A DNA stretch of 64,000 nucleotides from an uncultured Acidobacteriia bacterium. Lineage in GTDB: Bacteria > Acidobacteriota > Terriglobia > Bryobacterales > Bryobacteraceae. Made by a program: the position numbers and the translations under genes. The notes beneath the pieces are model-generated. The model did not search any database. It saw only the letters and a program-made list of their open reading frames with translations, and was not told the origin of the DNA. Positions within the stretch are counted from its first letter, which is position 1. Each line of letters begins with the position of its first letter. Below, piece by piece: positions 17,315 to 26,538 of this stretch. The stretch spans positions 1-64,000 of the forward strand of contig CAIQWJ010000016.1 of the NCBI GenBank assembly GCA_903875575.1. The letters are read 5' to 3'.

Positions 17315-18190
17315 CTAGCGAACATCTCCGGAGGCGCGAGCGTAGGCGATCGCCGTCCCCAACTGTTCCGCAATCGACGTATCGAGCCAGGTCAATATCC
17401 CGCGCTTCGTCGTAGGCTTCCCCAGCAACTCCGCCTCCCCAGCCAGAAAGCCGTTTCGCACCGTCTCCATATCCTTCTGGACCTCCGCGAAATTCGCCGT
17501 CAACAGCGCCAGAATCGCGTCCTTGTCGGGCGGCATTGCGGCGGCCTTCTCCGCCAGCTTAGCCTCGAGTTCGCCAGGCTTGATATCGTCGCCCGCCAGC
17601 GAATCCAGCAGCTTTGTCGAATCCGCAATTCGCATGAACACCTGTGCGAAGGTCCGCGACCCTGCATCCGGCTTCCACGAATATTTCTCCGCGGGAATCG
17701 CCCGCGCCAGCGCCATCACCCGCGTCTCAATGTCCAGAAACGGCATCAGCACATCGATACCCGGCACAACGGTTGGCGGATCTTCCACGTTGAGCAACTC
17801 CACGTCGAAAATCAGATCGCCTTTCGGAGGAATCGGTCCTGAACCGGCCTCCCCATAACCGAGTTGGTAAGGAATCAGCAACCGTCGTTTGCCGCCGACT
17901 TTCATGCCTTCGAATCCGGTGTCCCAGCCCGCGATCACCTGCCTGCGGCCCTGCACGAAAGTCAGCGGTTCCTTGCGGTCCAAAGATGAATCGAACTTCG
18001 TGCCGTCCTTCAGCCAGCCGGTGTAATGTACAGTGAAGCGCTTGCCGGCGGCAGCTGGCTTACCGGTGCCGACAACGATATCGATATACCGCAGCACCGC
18101 GAGATCGGTGGGCGAACCAGTTACCGCAGGAGGTTGGGCATTCGCGATGCCAAGGGTCAGAAGGATGACAAGAACGCAGCGTGAAACCAT
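17315..18190 (-). CDS. Secreted FKBP-type peptidyl-prolyl isomerase fused to a DinB-like domain
   Basis: 291 residues from ATG 18190, chosen because it starts a clean signal peptide (cleavage after about residue 18, ANA-Q). Residues 35-135 are an FKBP domain, with FTVHYTGWLKDGTKFDSS, GWDTGFEGMKVGGKRRLLIP and GDLIFDVELLNV. The segment from about residue 150 on, with ALARAIPAEKYSWKPDAGSR and FAQVFMRIADSTKLLD, has the helical DinB/YfiT pattern (metal-dependent four-helix bundle). Metal-binding histidines at the usual positions are not evident. FKBPs catalyse prolyl cis-trans isomerisation and chaperoning in the periplasm. The fusion is unusual. Confidence 0.85.
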   Translation of the reverse strand: MVSRCVLVILLTLGIANAQPPAVTGSPTDLAVLRYIDIVVGTGKPAAAGKRFTVHYTGWLKDGTKFDSSLDRKEPLTFVQGRRQVIAGWDTGFEGMKVGGKRRLLIPYQLGYGEAGSGPIPPKGDLIFDVELLNVEDPPTVVPGIDVLMPFLDIETRVMALARAIPAEKYSWKPDAGSRTFAQVFMRIADSTKLLDSLAGDDIKPGELEAKLAEKAAAMPPDKDAILALLTANFAEVQKDMETVRNGFLAGEAELLGKPTTKRGILTWLDTSIAEQLGTAIAYARASGDVR

Positions 18191-18229
18191 GCGATGAGTA
18201 TCGCAGAAAACGTTGGCCGGACTTTCCGA

Positions 18230-18360
18230 TGCCCCCGCGCGACGGCCCACGCCTGACAACCCCGAGCGACAGCCCACCCAAAAAACCCGGCGACAGCCCG
18301 CGCCGCGCTACACCCGTCCCAACCCCGCGCAGCGGCCCGAGCCACAAACCGTAGCCCGCG
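18230..18360. repeat. GC-rich degenerate repeat between the FKBP gene and ftcD
   Basis: The strand opposite the plus reads as repeated units close to GGGCTGTCGC(G)CGGG. They recur four or so times between 18232 and 18350. It lies in the gap between two leftward genes. Whether it is regulatory or a slippage product cannot be told. Confidence 0.4.
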
Positions 18361-18368
18361 CGGCCGCC

Positions 18369-19226
18369 CTAACACAGTCGGTTCTCGATGACCAGTTCCG
18401 GGCGCAAATTGAGCCAGCGCAAATCATGCCCCGCGCTCCCGTCGAGGGCAGCCTGTGGAATCATACCGATCAATTCGCTGCCTTGAACGCGGATGCCCAG
18501 CGTCGCGCATCGGCGCTCGACCGCCTCGAACACCACATGCAACGGCGTGCGGTGGAAGTCCACAAGGTTGATCGAGACCTGCACCTTCGCCTGCGATGCC
18601 AGTTCCAGTCCGAGCGCCTTCACGCAGGGCAGGCCACCGCTGGAAGCCCGTATCTCCTTCGCGATCATCTGAGCCGCGCTGAGATCATCGCTTTCGAGCA
18701 CGATGTTCCACGCGATCAGAAAGCCGCGCGCGCCCACAACACAACACCCGGCCGTGGGATGCGGTGTGTCGCCGATATCGGGTGCCAGTGTTCCGCCCAT
18801 CGCACCTTTGCGCACCGCTTCCAGGCGGGTACATTCGGGTCGCAGCGCAGCCGCTTCGTAAAGATAGACAGGCACGCGCAGACGGCTCCAGATGAGTTCG
18901 CCAGCCTCGCGCGCAAGTGCCGCGCACTCCGCCAGTGTGGCTCCTTCCAGCGGGACGAAAGGGACAACATCCGCAGCCCCGAGTCGCGGGTGCACTCCGG
19001 CATGTCGAGTCAGGTCGATGCGCTCCACCGCCGTCCCCAGCGCAGCCAGCGCAGCTTCCGTCACTGCTTTCGAATCGCCAACGAAGGTCAGGACCGTGCG
19101 GTTGTGATCCACATCCGAAGTGGAATCAAGCAGTCGCGCACCGGGGACATCGCCGACCGACCGTTCCAGCGCCTCAATGACCGCCCGGTCGCGGCCTTCG
19201 GAGAAATTCGGAACGCACTCGATCAT
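18369..19226 (-). CDS. ftcD: Glutamate formimidoyltransferase
   Basis: Transfers the formimino group from N-formimino-glutamate to tetrahydrofolate in histidine degradation. 285 residues. Family marks: MIECVPNFSEGRD at the start, DSTSDVDHNRTVLTF, and HAGVHPRLGAADVVPFVP in the folate site. The cyclodeaminase half of the mammalian enzyme is absent. The ATG overlaps the stop of the upstream SDR gene as TGATG, so expression is coupled. No other hut genes are in the window. Confidence 0.95.
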   Translation of the reverse strand: MIECVPNFSEGRDRAVIEALERSVGDVPGARLLDSTSDVDHNRTVLTFVGDSKAVTEAALAALGTAVERIDLTRHAGVHPRLGAADVVPFVPLEGATLAECAALAREAGELIWSRLRVPVYLYEAAALRPECTRLEAVRKGAMGGTLAPDIGDTPHPTAGCCVVGARGFLIAWNIVLESDDLSAAQMIAKEIRASSGGLPCVKALGLELASQAKVQVSINLVDFHRTPLHVVFEAVERRCATLGIRVQGSELIGMIPQAALDGSAGHDLRWLNLRPELVIENRLC

Positions 19227-20017
19227 CAAACGCGCTTGTCCTTGCCGAGCTTACCCGGCTTGCCGATCCGCCGCCTCATGCCGTGCGAAAGCCGCTGCAT
19301 GATGGCCGCGCCGACCTTGTAGATGGCCCCCGGTATGACGATCACCTCGCCTCGCTCCAGCCCGCGCAAAGATGCCTCCACCACCGCGTCTGCTTTGAGC
19401 CACATCCAGCCCGGGATGTTGCCGCGGTCGACTCCCAGCGTATCGTGAAACTCGCTGAGCGTGTAGCCCGGGCAAAGCGCCTGTACACGCACTGCGGAAC
19501 CAGCGCCGCGCAGTTCGATATCGAGACCCTGCGTGAAGGCATTCATCCACGCCTTGGTTGCGCAGTAGCTCACATTGCCCTCGGTCTGCCCGAACGCCGC
19601 AACCGAAGACACATTGATCACGCCACCGTGGCCTCTCGGCACCATGGCACCGAGCGCCGCATGAGTCAGACGCATGGCTGCCATGACGTGCAGCTTGTGC
19701 ATCCGCTCCTGGCCGTCCAGATCGGCTTCCCAGAAACGCTTCAGCGTCCCGAAGCCGGCGTTGTTCACCAGTAGTTCCAGATGCGGGCAGTTGACGATGG
19801 CCTGCTCCACAGCTGTGACGCCCTCGTCGGTGGCAAGGTCCGCAACCAGAATGTCTGAGTGGGGAAGTTCGGCGGCGAGCGTGTGCAGACGATCCGCGCG
19901 CCGCGCCACCAGGATCAGGTCATAACCGCGCGCGGACAGCTCACGGGCGAAGGTCTCCCCAATCCCGCTGGAGGCTCCGGTAATCAGCGCGACAGGACGA
20001 TGCTCAGTGGCAGGCAC
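19226..20017 (-). CDS. SDR family NAD(P)-dependent oxidoreductase
   Basis: Classical short-chain dehydrogenase, 263 residues, GTG start. The Rossmann motif TGASSGIG lies at residues 13-20, NNAG near 93, and the catalytic Ser and YxxxK near 142 and 155 (NVSS...YCATK). RR in the second beta strand region (VARRADR) suggests NADPH preference. It resembles the DltE/YqjQ-type SDRs of unknown substrate. It sits 6 bases after trpS and overlaps ftcD, forming a three-gene run. Confidence 0.93.
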   Translation of the reverse strand: MPATEHRPVALITGASSGIGETFARELSARGYDLILVARRADRLHTLAAELPHSDILVADLATDEGVTAVEQAIVNCPHLELLVNNAGFGTLKRFWEADLDGQERMHKLHVMAAMRLTHAALGAMVPRGHGGVINVSSVAAFGQTEGNVSYCATKAWMNAFTQGLDIELRGAGSAVRVQALCPGYTLSEFHDTLGVDRGNIPGWMWLKADAVVEASLRGLERGEVIVIPGAIYKVGAAIMQRLSHGMRRRIGKPGKLGKDKRV

Positions 20018-20023
20018 GACGAC

Positions 20024-21007
20024 CTAAGTATAGAGGCCCATGCGCTGTTTCACCAGCTGCACGGTGGAATTTGCGATTGGTGTGACGGCATCCGCGCCGG
20101 CCTTCAGGACGCCATCGAGATAGCCGGGGTCGGTCGTGATCTCGCGATAGCGTGCCTGGAGCGGCTCCAGCTTCGAGATCACCATCTCGGCTACCTGCTT
20201 CTTAAGATCGCCGTAGCGCATGCCGGTGAAGTGCGCCTTCATCTGGTCGTTGGTCCATTCCGATAAGGCCTGGAACACGTTGAGCAGGTTGACTACGCCG
20301 GGCCCCATCGTTTCGAAGTCCACCCCGCTGCCGGAATCGGTCGTCGCACGCATGATGGTCTTTTTGATGCGCTCCGGAGGATCGAGCAGCGCCACGGCGT
20401 GACCGGCACCCGAAGCGGACTTGCTCATCTTGGTGGTCGGATCGTCGAAGCCCATGATGCGGGCACCGACTGCGGGCAACTTGGTCGCCGGCATCACGAA
20501 GGTCTCGCCGTAGAGGGCGTTGAAGCGCTGCGCGATGTCGCGGGTGAGCTCCAGGTGCTGCATCTGATCTTCACCAACCGGCACGATGGCAGCCTGGTAG
20601 AGCAGGATGTCGGCAGCCATGAGAACAGGGTACTGGAAGAGACCGTCGCCGATGGATTCCTGGAGCGCAGCCTTCGCTTTGAACTGGGTCATGCGTTCCA
20701 GCCAGCCCATCGGCGTCACGCAGGTCAGCAGCCACGCGAGCTCGGCGTGAGCGGGAACGGAAGACTGCACCACCATGCGGGAATGCTTCGGGTCAATCCC
20801 GGACGCGAGAAAGAGCGCCGCGAGATCCCGGATGCTGGCGCGCAGTTCCTCGGGCTTCTGGTAGACCGTGATGGCATGCAAGTCCACAATGCAGAAAATG
20901 CTCTCGTAGTCGTGCTGGATGCGGACCCAGTTCGAAAGAGCGCCAAGGTAGTTGCCGATGTGCAGATTGCCGGACGGCTGAACGCCGGACAGAACGCGAG
21001 GAATCAT
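20024..21007 (-). CDS. trpS: Tryptophanyl-tRNA synthetase
   Basis: Charges tRNA-Trp. 327 residues, a class I synthetase of the compact bacterial type. The HIGH-like motif is NLHIGNYLGAL (about residues 14-24), the KMSKS motif is intact (TTKMSKSASGAG), and GEDQMQHLELTRDIA is the conserved tryptophan-site helix. First gene of a trpS-SDR-ftcD run. Confidence 0.97.
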   Translation of the reverse strand: MIPRVLSGVQPSGNLHIGNYLGALSNWVRIQHDYESIFCIVDLHAITVYQKPEELRASIRDLAALFLASGIDPKHSRMVVQSSVPAHAELAWLLTCVTPMGWLERMTQFKAKAALQESIGDGLFQYPVLMAADILLYQAAIVPVGEDQMQHLELTRDIAQRFNALYGETFVMPATKLPAVGARIMGFDDPTTKMSKSASGAGHAVALLDPPERIKKTIMRATTDSGSGVDFETMGPGVVNLLNVFQALSEWTNDQMKAHFTGMRYGDLKKQVAEMVISKLEPLQARYREITTDPGYLDGVLKAGADAVTPIANSTVQLVKQRMGLYT

Positions 21008-21076
21008 GTCTTTGGGGAAAACACCTATCGTAACAGGACGAAAGGTGGAGCCTAAGCCTGGGCTACTTGGCCGCGA

Positions 21077-21301
21077 CTACCAGGAGAGAGTCGGAACGGC
21101 TGGGGGTGCGTCGGGGAGGGCCGCCGCTTCTGCGGTGACTTCGCCTTCGACAGTCTCGTCGCTGGCTTCAAGCTCGTCGGGCTGGTCGGTCAGGATGCCT
21201 CTGGAGCGATCCAGACGCTTGGCCATCTTTTCACGCTGTTTTTCGGCGCGGGCCATTTCCTTTTGCCGCTTCTTCAGGGTAGTATTCGATCTTCCCGCCA
21301 T
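21077..21301 (-). CDS. Small basic conserved hypothetical protein
   Basis: 74 residues: a Lys/Arg-rich helix (TLKKRQKEMARAEKQREKMAKR) and an acidic, Pro/Ala-rich tail. Short proteins beginning with a KKRQKEMAR-type helix are conserved in Acidobacteriota and Deltaproteobacteria and probably bind nucleic acid or ribosomes. No known function. It points the same way as trpS, 69 bases upstream of it. Confidence 0.65.
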   Translation of the reverse strand: MAGRSNTTLKKRQKEMARAEKQREKMAKRLDRSRGILTDQPDELEASDETVEGEVTAEAAALPDAPPAVPTLSW

Positions 21302-21558
21302 GGTGATTTTCCTCTTTGTTCTCTCGGGGTCCGGACGCGGGCCAACGAGCCACTCCTGCTACTAAGATGCGGCGAAACGGAATTGCGGTTCATGAAACCG
21401 AAGTTTCACGCTTCCGCGCTCTTTCGTGGTTCGCGCCGGCAGGTTACGCCGACGGCTGTCTTTTGCGGGCTAATTCAATTTTAGCCGACGCCCACTCGTG
21501 GCCCGTTACAACGGGGTTTAAGGCTGGCGAACTGGAGGGTGTTAACCTTCGGGTTCCC

Positions 21559-22755
21559 ATGGCTCTGGATCTCACTATTGAAAAGCTGGTGTACGGCGGC
21601 GAAGGCCTGAGCCGCGTCGACGGTCAGGTTGTCTTCACTCCCTTCGTGCTGCCGGGCGAGGTGGTCCATGTGGCGCCGCCGGCTTCAAAGAAGCATGCGC
21701 AGCGGGCGAATCTGATCAGCGTGACGAAGCCCTCCGACGATCGTGTGGAGGCCGGCTGCGGCATCTTCGGGAAATGCGGCGGCTGCCATTACCAGCACAT
21801 CGACTACCCGGCGCAGTTGCGCTATAAGCGTAGTATTCTGGCCGAAACGCTGCGGCGTGGCGCGAAGATCGAGTTCGATGAAAACCGCATCGCGATGGTC
21901 TCCGGCGACCCCTGGGGCTACCGCAACCGGACGCAGTTTCACATTGAGGGCGGCAAGGTCGGCTACCGGCAGATGCGGTCGCAGACGCTGATTCCGGCCG
22001 AGCAATGCCCCATCAGTTCGCCGAAGATCAACGAAGCGCTCAGGAAGCTGCACCGCCTGGTGAAAGATCGGCGCTGGCCCAAGTTTGTCACCTCGCTCGA
22101 AGTCTTCACCGACGAAGTGCAGGTGCAGTGGAACGTCCAGGAAGCAACGCAGCCAGTGGCGAAGCACTTCTTCGAATGGCTGGCGCGGGAAGTTCCCGGC
22201 ACCGTGCCGGGCGCGCTTGATTATGAAGTCAATGGCGATGTGTTCGGGATTGCGGGCAATTCGTTTTTTCAGGTGAACCGCTCCCTGGTAGGTTGCCTGG
22301 CGGACCTCGCGATTGGGGAGGAAACGGGTGCGACGGCGTGGGACCTTTATGCCGGAGCGGGCCTGTTCAGTGTGCCATTGGCGAGGAAGTTCGGCAAGGT
22401 CATAGCGGTGGAAGCGGGCCGCGCGGCGGACGACCTGCAGCGCAACACTCTGCGGGCTGGCGTGGAAGTGGAATCGATCCGGCAGAATACCGAAGCCTTC
22501 CTGCTTGAGGCGGGCGACGCTCCGGAGTTCGTGCTGTTGGACCCGCCACGCGCTGGACTGGGGACCACCGCGGTGGAACGCCTGCTGGAACTGGGGCCGA
22601 AGAAAATTGTGATAGTGGCCTGTGATCCGGCGACGCTCGCGCGGGATTTGTCGGGGCTTACGAGCCGCTACGAAGTAGAACGGCTGGCCATGGTGGATCT
22701 GTTCCCGCAGACCTTCCATATTGAGACGATCATCGGGCTGGCGCGCAAAGATTAA
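21559..22755 (+). CDS. rlmD: 23S rRNA (uracil-C5)-methyltransferase, RlmD/TrmA family
   Basis: SAM-dependent methyltransferase making 5-methyluridine in 23S rRNA. I chose ATG 21559 (MALDLTIEKLVYGGEG) by family alignment; the frame is open to 21316 but the extra 81 codons look non-coding. An N-terminal TRAM-like segment is followed by the [4Fe-4S] cysteines (CGIFGKCGGC, plus CPIS). The SAM-binding DLYAGAGLFSVPLA and the catalytic Cys in VACDPATLARDL follow. 398 residues. RlmD cannot be told from its paralogues RlmC or TrmA by sequence reading alone. Confidence 0.92.
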   Translation: MALDLTIEKLVYGGEGLSRVDGQVVFTPFVLPGEVVHVAPPASKKHAQRANLISVTKPSDDRVEAGCGIFGKCGGCHYQHIDYPAQLRYKRSILAETLRRGAKIEFDENRIAMVSGDPWGYRNRTQFHIEGGKVGYRQMRSQTLIPAEQCPISSPKINEALRKLHRLVKDRRWPKFVTSLEVFTDEVQVQWNVQEATQPVAKHFFEWLAREVPGTVPGALDYEVNGDVFGIAGNSFFQVNRSLVGCLADLAIGEETGATAWDLYAGAGLFSVPLARKFGKVIAVEAGRAADDLQRNTLRAGVEVESIRQNTEAFLLEAGDAPEFVLLDPPRAGLGTTAVERLLELGPKKIVIVACDPATLARDLSGLTSRYEVERLAMVDLFPQTFHIETIIGLARKD

Positions 22756-22758
22756 TTC

Positions 22759-23736
22759 TCAGCGCTGCAGGACTGGCGGAACTGGACCCGATGCGGGGAT
22801 TGCCTTCGGTGGGCCCTGCTGGCTGGCCGGAAGGGGTCGGGATGCGATGTCGGCGTTCGTCATCCCCAGCGACCATTTGATGGCCTCCATGTACATGCGC
22901 TGGACGTTCGGGTTATCCCAGCCTTCCGCCGCATGGCCAAAGGAACTGTAGAAGACGCGGCCCTTGCCGTACGGCTTTGCCCAAGCCACGGGGAAGTCTC
23001 TCTCGTTTGCAGGGAAGACGTGTTCGGCGGGCAGCTTCGAAACATCCATTCGCAGCAAAACCCGGGCCTTGGTGCGGTCAAAACGCGTGACCATGTAGTA
23101 CTCGTCGTCATGCGTGAACCCGGCAGGGAGGTGCTTCGTCGCCGGGAAATCCGGGGCTTCGTTGACGATGTTGCCCAGCGCCAGGTCTCCCCGCCACGGA
23201 TGGCCGGCGAAGTAGCCGCCGAGCATGTCCGTGAATTCCGGCCAGGCACCCGAGAACGCCGTCAGAGCACCGTGCGCCGCGACGAAGCCTTTGCCCCGGT
23301 CGCGGATGAAGGTCATCAGATCGGCCTTCTGGGGGTCGCTGAGGTTGATGTTGCGGTGGCCCATGAAGAAGATCCCATCGGCGTCATCGAGGGTGAGTTG
23401 ACCTTCGATGGATGGGGGGCCACCCACGATCATGTCGGAATCCGACCGAATGTAGGTATCCCACAGGCCTGATTCGTAGCCGAGGCGTTCGATTACCGCC
23501 ATGGCGTGGGAGACCGCGGCGTGAGGCAGGACGGCAGTCCGGTTATCGCCCCACGCGATGAGGACTTTTCGGGTGTGGGGAGGGGTTTCCGGCCAACCCT
23601 CGGTGATCACGCCCGGGGTATTGGGCGGGCCGAAGGGGAGTGTGGAGGGTACTTGAGCCATAAGAGGCGCAGCCACCAGTGATCGTAGCGCACTGCGGCG
23701 GGTGAGCTTGGTGAAAGGCACGATCCAAACTAACAC
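22759..23736 (-). CDS. Exported ThuA-like domain protein
   Basis: About 325 residues. The start is a GTG (23736 or 23721); no ATG fits. The N-terminus LTRRSALRSLVAAPLMAQ resembles a Tat or Sec signal. The body is a ThuA-like glutamine-amidotransferase fold, with KVLIAWGDNR, DADGIFFMGHRN, GKGFVAAHGALTAF, MLGGYFAGHPWRG and YGKGRVFYSSFGHAAEGW. ThuA-domain proteins are abundant in Acidobacteriota and Planctomycetes, often near sugar metabolism, but their reaction is poorly defined. Its stop lies 4 bases from the rlmD stop, so the genes converge. Confidence 0.9.
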   Translation of the reverse strand: MLVWIVPFTKLTRRSALRSLVAAPLMAQVPSTLPFGPPNTPGVITEGWPETPPHTRKVLIAWGDNRTAVLPHAAVSHAMAVIERLGYESGLWDTYIRSDSDMIVGGPPSIEGQLTLDDADGIFFMGHRNINLSDPQKADLMTFIRDRGKGFVAAHGALTAFSGAWPEFTDMLGGYFAGHPWRGDLALGNIVNEAPDFPATKHLPAGFTHDDEYYMVTRFDRTKARVLLRMDVSKLPAEHVFPANERDFPVAWAKPYGKGRVFYSSFGHAAEGWDNPNVQRMYMEAIKWSLGMTNADIASRPLPASQQGPPKAIPASGPVPPVLQR

Positions 23737-23787
23737 CCACTACTGTGTGGTGTATAGCGTGTAACGGTAGTCCAACCGTAAAGCCGG

Positions 23788-24108
23788 TCAGCTTTTCGGG
23801 AGGATGATCCACGCGACCACGTAGATGATGAAACCAGGCGAAGGCGGCAGCAGGAACAGAGCGATCCAGATCAGACGGACCAGGGTCACGTCCATCTCGA
23901 AGTATTCGGCGAAGCCTGCGCAGACGCCGGCGATCTTCTTGTCGGCCAGGACGCGCCGGAGTCGCTTGGGCGGAGCCGAGGGGTAGGTGGCATCCTGCGT
24001 GAAACCAGAGGCACCGGGAGGAGGTGCACCTGTCACCAAAGACGCCCCGCAGGACGTGCAAAATTGAGATCCATCCGTATTTTGTGCTCCGCAGCGTGTG
24101 CAATACAT
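23788..24108 (-). CDS. Zinc-ribbon PspC domain protein
   Basis: 106 residues. An N-terminal zinc ribbon (CxxC at residues 3-6, CTSC at 17-20) is joined by a Pro/Gly linker to a PspC domain (KKIAGVCAGFAEYFEMDVTLVRLIW) with one membrane helix (LFLLPPSPGFIIYVVAWIIL). PspC is a small membrane protein in envelope-stress response, although most stand-alone PspC proteins are uncharacterised. Confidence 0.9.
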   Translation of the reverse strand: MYCTRCGAQNTDGSQFCTSCGASLVTGAPPPGASGFTQDATYPSAPPKRLRRVLADKKIAGVCAGFAEYFEMDVTLVRLIWIALFLLPPSPGFIIYVVAWIILPKS

Positions 24109-24141
24109 ATTCGTCTCGATTCGATTAGATCACAAATTCCT

Positions 24142-24912
24142 TCAACGTCCGAAGGCCAGTCTGGCCCCTAGTTTGACGGGCAGCCCCGCCGCCAGTATCT
24201 TCCACTCCGTCGCGCTGGTATCGTACGGCACCCGCCGCAGCGCCACCTCGCGCGAACCACCATCGAAAATCGCATAGGCGGCCCTCGGATCGCCATCCCG
24301 AGGCTGCCCTACCGAGCCCGGATTGATCAGATATGCCGCTCCGGGATCCAGCAGCAGCCTGACTTCCGGGGTGGGCGCGAGTGGCGGTGAAACGCGTCGG
24401 ATACGGCCACCCGCCTTTGCGAAAGCGGCCTGGTGGTGCGTATGCCCGAAGAAGCAGGGCAGGGCAGCGTCACCCTGAGCCCGGCTTGCCAGCTCCAGGA
24501 ATGCAAAGATTTCGCCCACTTCCTGGAGATTCGTCACGTACTCGTCTTCATGGCGCGGTGAACCGTGTACCAGCGTCACGGAATTATCCACCATAATCGG
24601 TCCCTGTGGCAGTTCACGAAGATAGGTACGATTGGCCGGGGTGAGATGTTCCATGGTCCAGCGGGCGGAGGCCTGGGCGAGGTCGGTAAACTTCTCCACG
24701 TCGTCCAGACCGCAGCAGACGCGGTCATGATTGCCGCGAATCACGCTGGCGAGGTTGGCGCGGGACCAGTCGATGACGTAGTTGGAATCGGGCCCGTAAT
24801 CGCACAGGTCACCGCAGCTGAGGATTCGATCATAGCGGTCGCGCGCGTCTTTGAGGACAGCGTCCAGGGCCTCGCGATTGCCGTGGATGTCACTGAGGAT
24901 CAGGTATCGCAC
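24142..24912 (-). CDS. Metallophosphoesterase (YfcE/diadenosine tetraphosphatase-like)
   Basis: 256 residues, calcineurin-like phosphoesterase fold. Metal ligands are visible in order: SDIHGN (Asp8, His10), GDLCDYGPDS, RGNHDRV, HGSPRHEDE and FGHTHH. It probably hydrolyses a small phosphodiester or nucleotide. The start lies 2 bases after the stop of the neighbouring membrane phosphoesterase, so the two form an operon. Confidence 0.93.
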   Translation of the reverse strand: MRYLILSDIHGNREALDAVLKDARDRYDRILSCGDLCDYGPDSNYVIDWSRANLASVIRGNHDRVCCGLDDVEKFTDLAQASARWTMEHLTPANRTYLRELPQGPIMVDNSVTLVHGSPRHEDEYVTNLQEVGEIFAFLELASRAQGDAALPCFFGHTHHQAAFAKAGGRIRRVSPPLAPTPEVRLLLDPGAAYLINPGSVGQPRDGDPRAAYAIFDGGSREVALRRVPYDTSATEWKILAAGLPVKLGARLAFGR

Positions 24913-24914
24913 GC

Positions 24915-26180
24915 TCAGGCCCGCACCAGGCGCAGCAGCGCAACTTCAGGAGGGGCACCGAGGCGAATCGGCATGCCGATGGTCCCGATGCCGTTGGTGA
25001 CAAAACAACTGGCGTTTTCTTCGCGGTAAAGGCCGGAGATGTAGGGCGTTTTGAAGCGCACCGGAGTGATGTTCTGATGGAGAATTTCCACGTTGACCTG
25101 TCCGCCATGGGTATGGCCGCCGATGACGGCCTGGAAGCCGCGCCGGATCGCGACGGGGAAGACGTCCGGATTGTGAGAAAGCAGAATATTCGGAACGTCC
25201 GGGATGACCAGGCGTTCGGTGTGGTGAAGGTAAGTTCCACGATTACCAGTACGCTGATAATCCACTCCGGCGATGTTGAGTACCCCTTGTCCGCGGCGAA
25301 TCTGCGTCGCTGCGCCACGCAGGAAAGTCAGGCCCGCGCGACCGGCCTGTTGCTGGAGGTAGTTGCGGCAGCCGACGTATTCTTCGTGATTGCCCATGCA
25401 GCCAAAGACGCCGTAGCCGGCGCGCAGACGGATCAGTTCGCGGATCGCCTCGTCCAGAGGGTCACCGCGTTCGGTGATCAGATCGCCGGTGAAGAGCGCC
25501 AGATCGGCGCGAAGTTCGTTGGTCATGTCGATAACGCGGGCGGCGTCTCGGACGCTGAGGAAGGGACTGACGTGGAGGTCGCTGACCTGGGCGATGCGGA
25601 AGCCCTCGAAATCCGGATGGAGTCCGGCGATCGGGAGGTCCAGTTCTGTAACGCCGTAGTCTTTTCTCACGACAAAGACACCAAATGCGGTTGCCGCGGC
25701 CGGGACGCAGAAGGCGACCACACCGGCGGCTCCCAGCAGGCGGCGACGGGTGGGGGAGTGGAGGTTGGGAATCCGCAGGAGCAGCGAGCGAAGGGCGACG
25801 ACAATGACGAGCGAGGCGCTCGAAAGCGCGATCCAGAAATACCCGATGGCGACGAATGCCGCGCGATAACCCGCAGGTATGGGGCTTGATTTGTAGAAAA
25901 CTCCGGACCAGGTGAGGACCAGCGAGGCGGCTGAAACGGCCCACATCGCCGCGAGACCCATGAGAATGGCAATTCGTCCGGGGTGGGCACCGTCAGGGTG
26001 GTGGCGCGTGAAGTAGCGGTGGGCGAGGGCCAATTGCAGGACGAGAAGGGGCAGGGCGATATATTCGACGGGTCCACCGTGACTTGGGCCGGTAGTGCCG
26101 TCTACGGACGCGGGGAGGCTATTGAGTAGCGTATAGAGGCCATGTCCGCTGTGGGCGAACTGGGGAAGCAGTTGATGCAT
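24915..26180 (-). CDS. Membrane-anchored metallophosphoesterase (YkuE-like)
   Basis: 421 residues. About five membrane helices fill residues 1-160, followed by a calcineurin-like phosphoesterase domain with VSDLHVSPF, FTGDLI, GNHEEYVG and IGGHTHGGQVN. YkuE-type enzymes act on phospho-groups at the outer face of the membrane, for example UDP-diacylglucosamine or lipid intermediates. The substrate is unknown here. A run of charged-residue-free helices before the domain suggests a periplasmic catalytic face. Confidence 0.92.
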   Translation of the reverse strand: MHQLLPQFAHSGHGLYTLLNSLPASVDGTTGPSHGGPVEYIALPLLVLQLALAHRYFTRHHPDGAHPGRIAILMGLAAMWAVSAASLVLTWSGVFYKSSPIPAGYRAAFVAIGYFWIALSSASLVIVVALRSLLLRIPNLHSPTRRRLLGAAGVVAFCVPAAATAFGVFVVRKDYGVTELDLPIAGLHPDFEGFRIAQVSDLHVSPFLSVRDAARVIDMTNELRADLALFTGDLITERGDPLDEAIRELIRLRAGYGVFGCMGNHEEYVGCRNYLQQQAGRAGLTFLRGAATQIRRGQGVLNIAGVDYQRTGNRGTYLHHTERLVIPDVPNILLSHNPDVFPVAIRRGFQAVIGGHTHGGQVNVEILHQNITPVRFKTPYISGLYREENASCFVTNGIGTIGMPIRLGAPPEVALLRLVRA

Positions 26181-26223
26181 CGCGCCAGATTCGATTGTAA
26201 CGGCGGGGGGAAGTCGATGCGGT

Positions 26224-26538
26224 TCAGGTGCCGGATGAGCGCCAGATCTTCGTCCGCATGGTTACGAAGTGTCGGTCAAAGGTCCAGACGGGAGTATCGA
26301 GGCGGCGAGTCAGTCGTGCGAGGAGCGCATCAACCAGGGTGATGGGGTGATCGGAGTACTCGGGGTTCACCGGCAGGCTGCCAGCCAACCGACCGAATGT
26401 CTTCCACCCAAATGCCGGAACACCAGCTTGCGGGTCTCACTTAGAACCGGGTATGGGATCAGGCTGGGCGCGTACCGGGCCGAACGCGCTCGCGAGGGCG
26501 CGTAACAGACTGGTGTCCGGCAGCACTGAACCGCTCAT
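26224..26538 (-). pseudogene. Decayed VapC-like PIN toxin next to an intact antitoxin gene
   Basis: Reading left from the ATG at 26538, which overlaps the antitoxin stop as ATGA, the frame starts MSGSVLPDTSLLRALAS, a PIN N-terminus with its acidic residue. It hits TGA at 26437-26439. The same frame later encodes HPITLVDALLARLTRRL and PVWTFDRHFVTMRTKIWR, a clear PIN C-terminus, ending at 26224. A stretch in another frame between (VLSETRKLVFRHLGG) suggests compensating frameshifts. The toxin is thus broken while its antitoxin remains. Confidence 0.72.

Noticed and set aside
17246-17842. Open frame opposite the FKBP-DinB gene
   Set aside because: Arg/His/Leu-rich shadow with no domain.
20000-22500. 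A switch from C-rich to G-rich plus strand, suggesting a replication origin or terminus
   Set aside because: Composition changes gene by gene (rodA at 7-8 kb is already G-rich on the plus strand), and no dnaA, DnaA boxes or dif site was recognised. A cumulative GC-skew plot of the whole genome would settle it.
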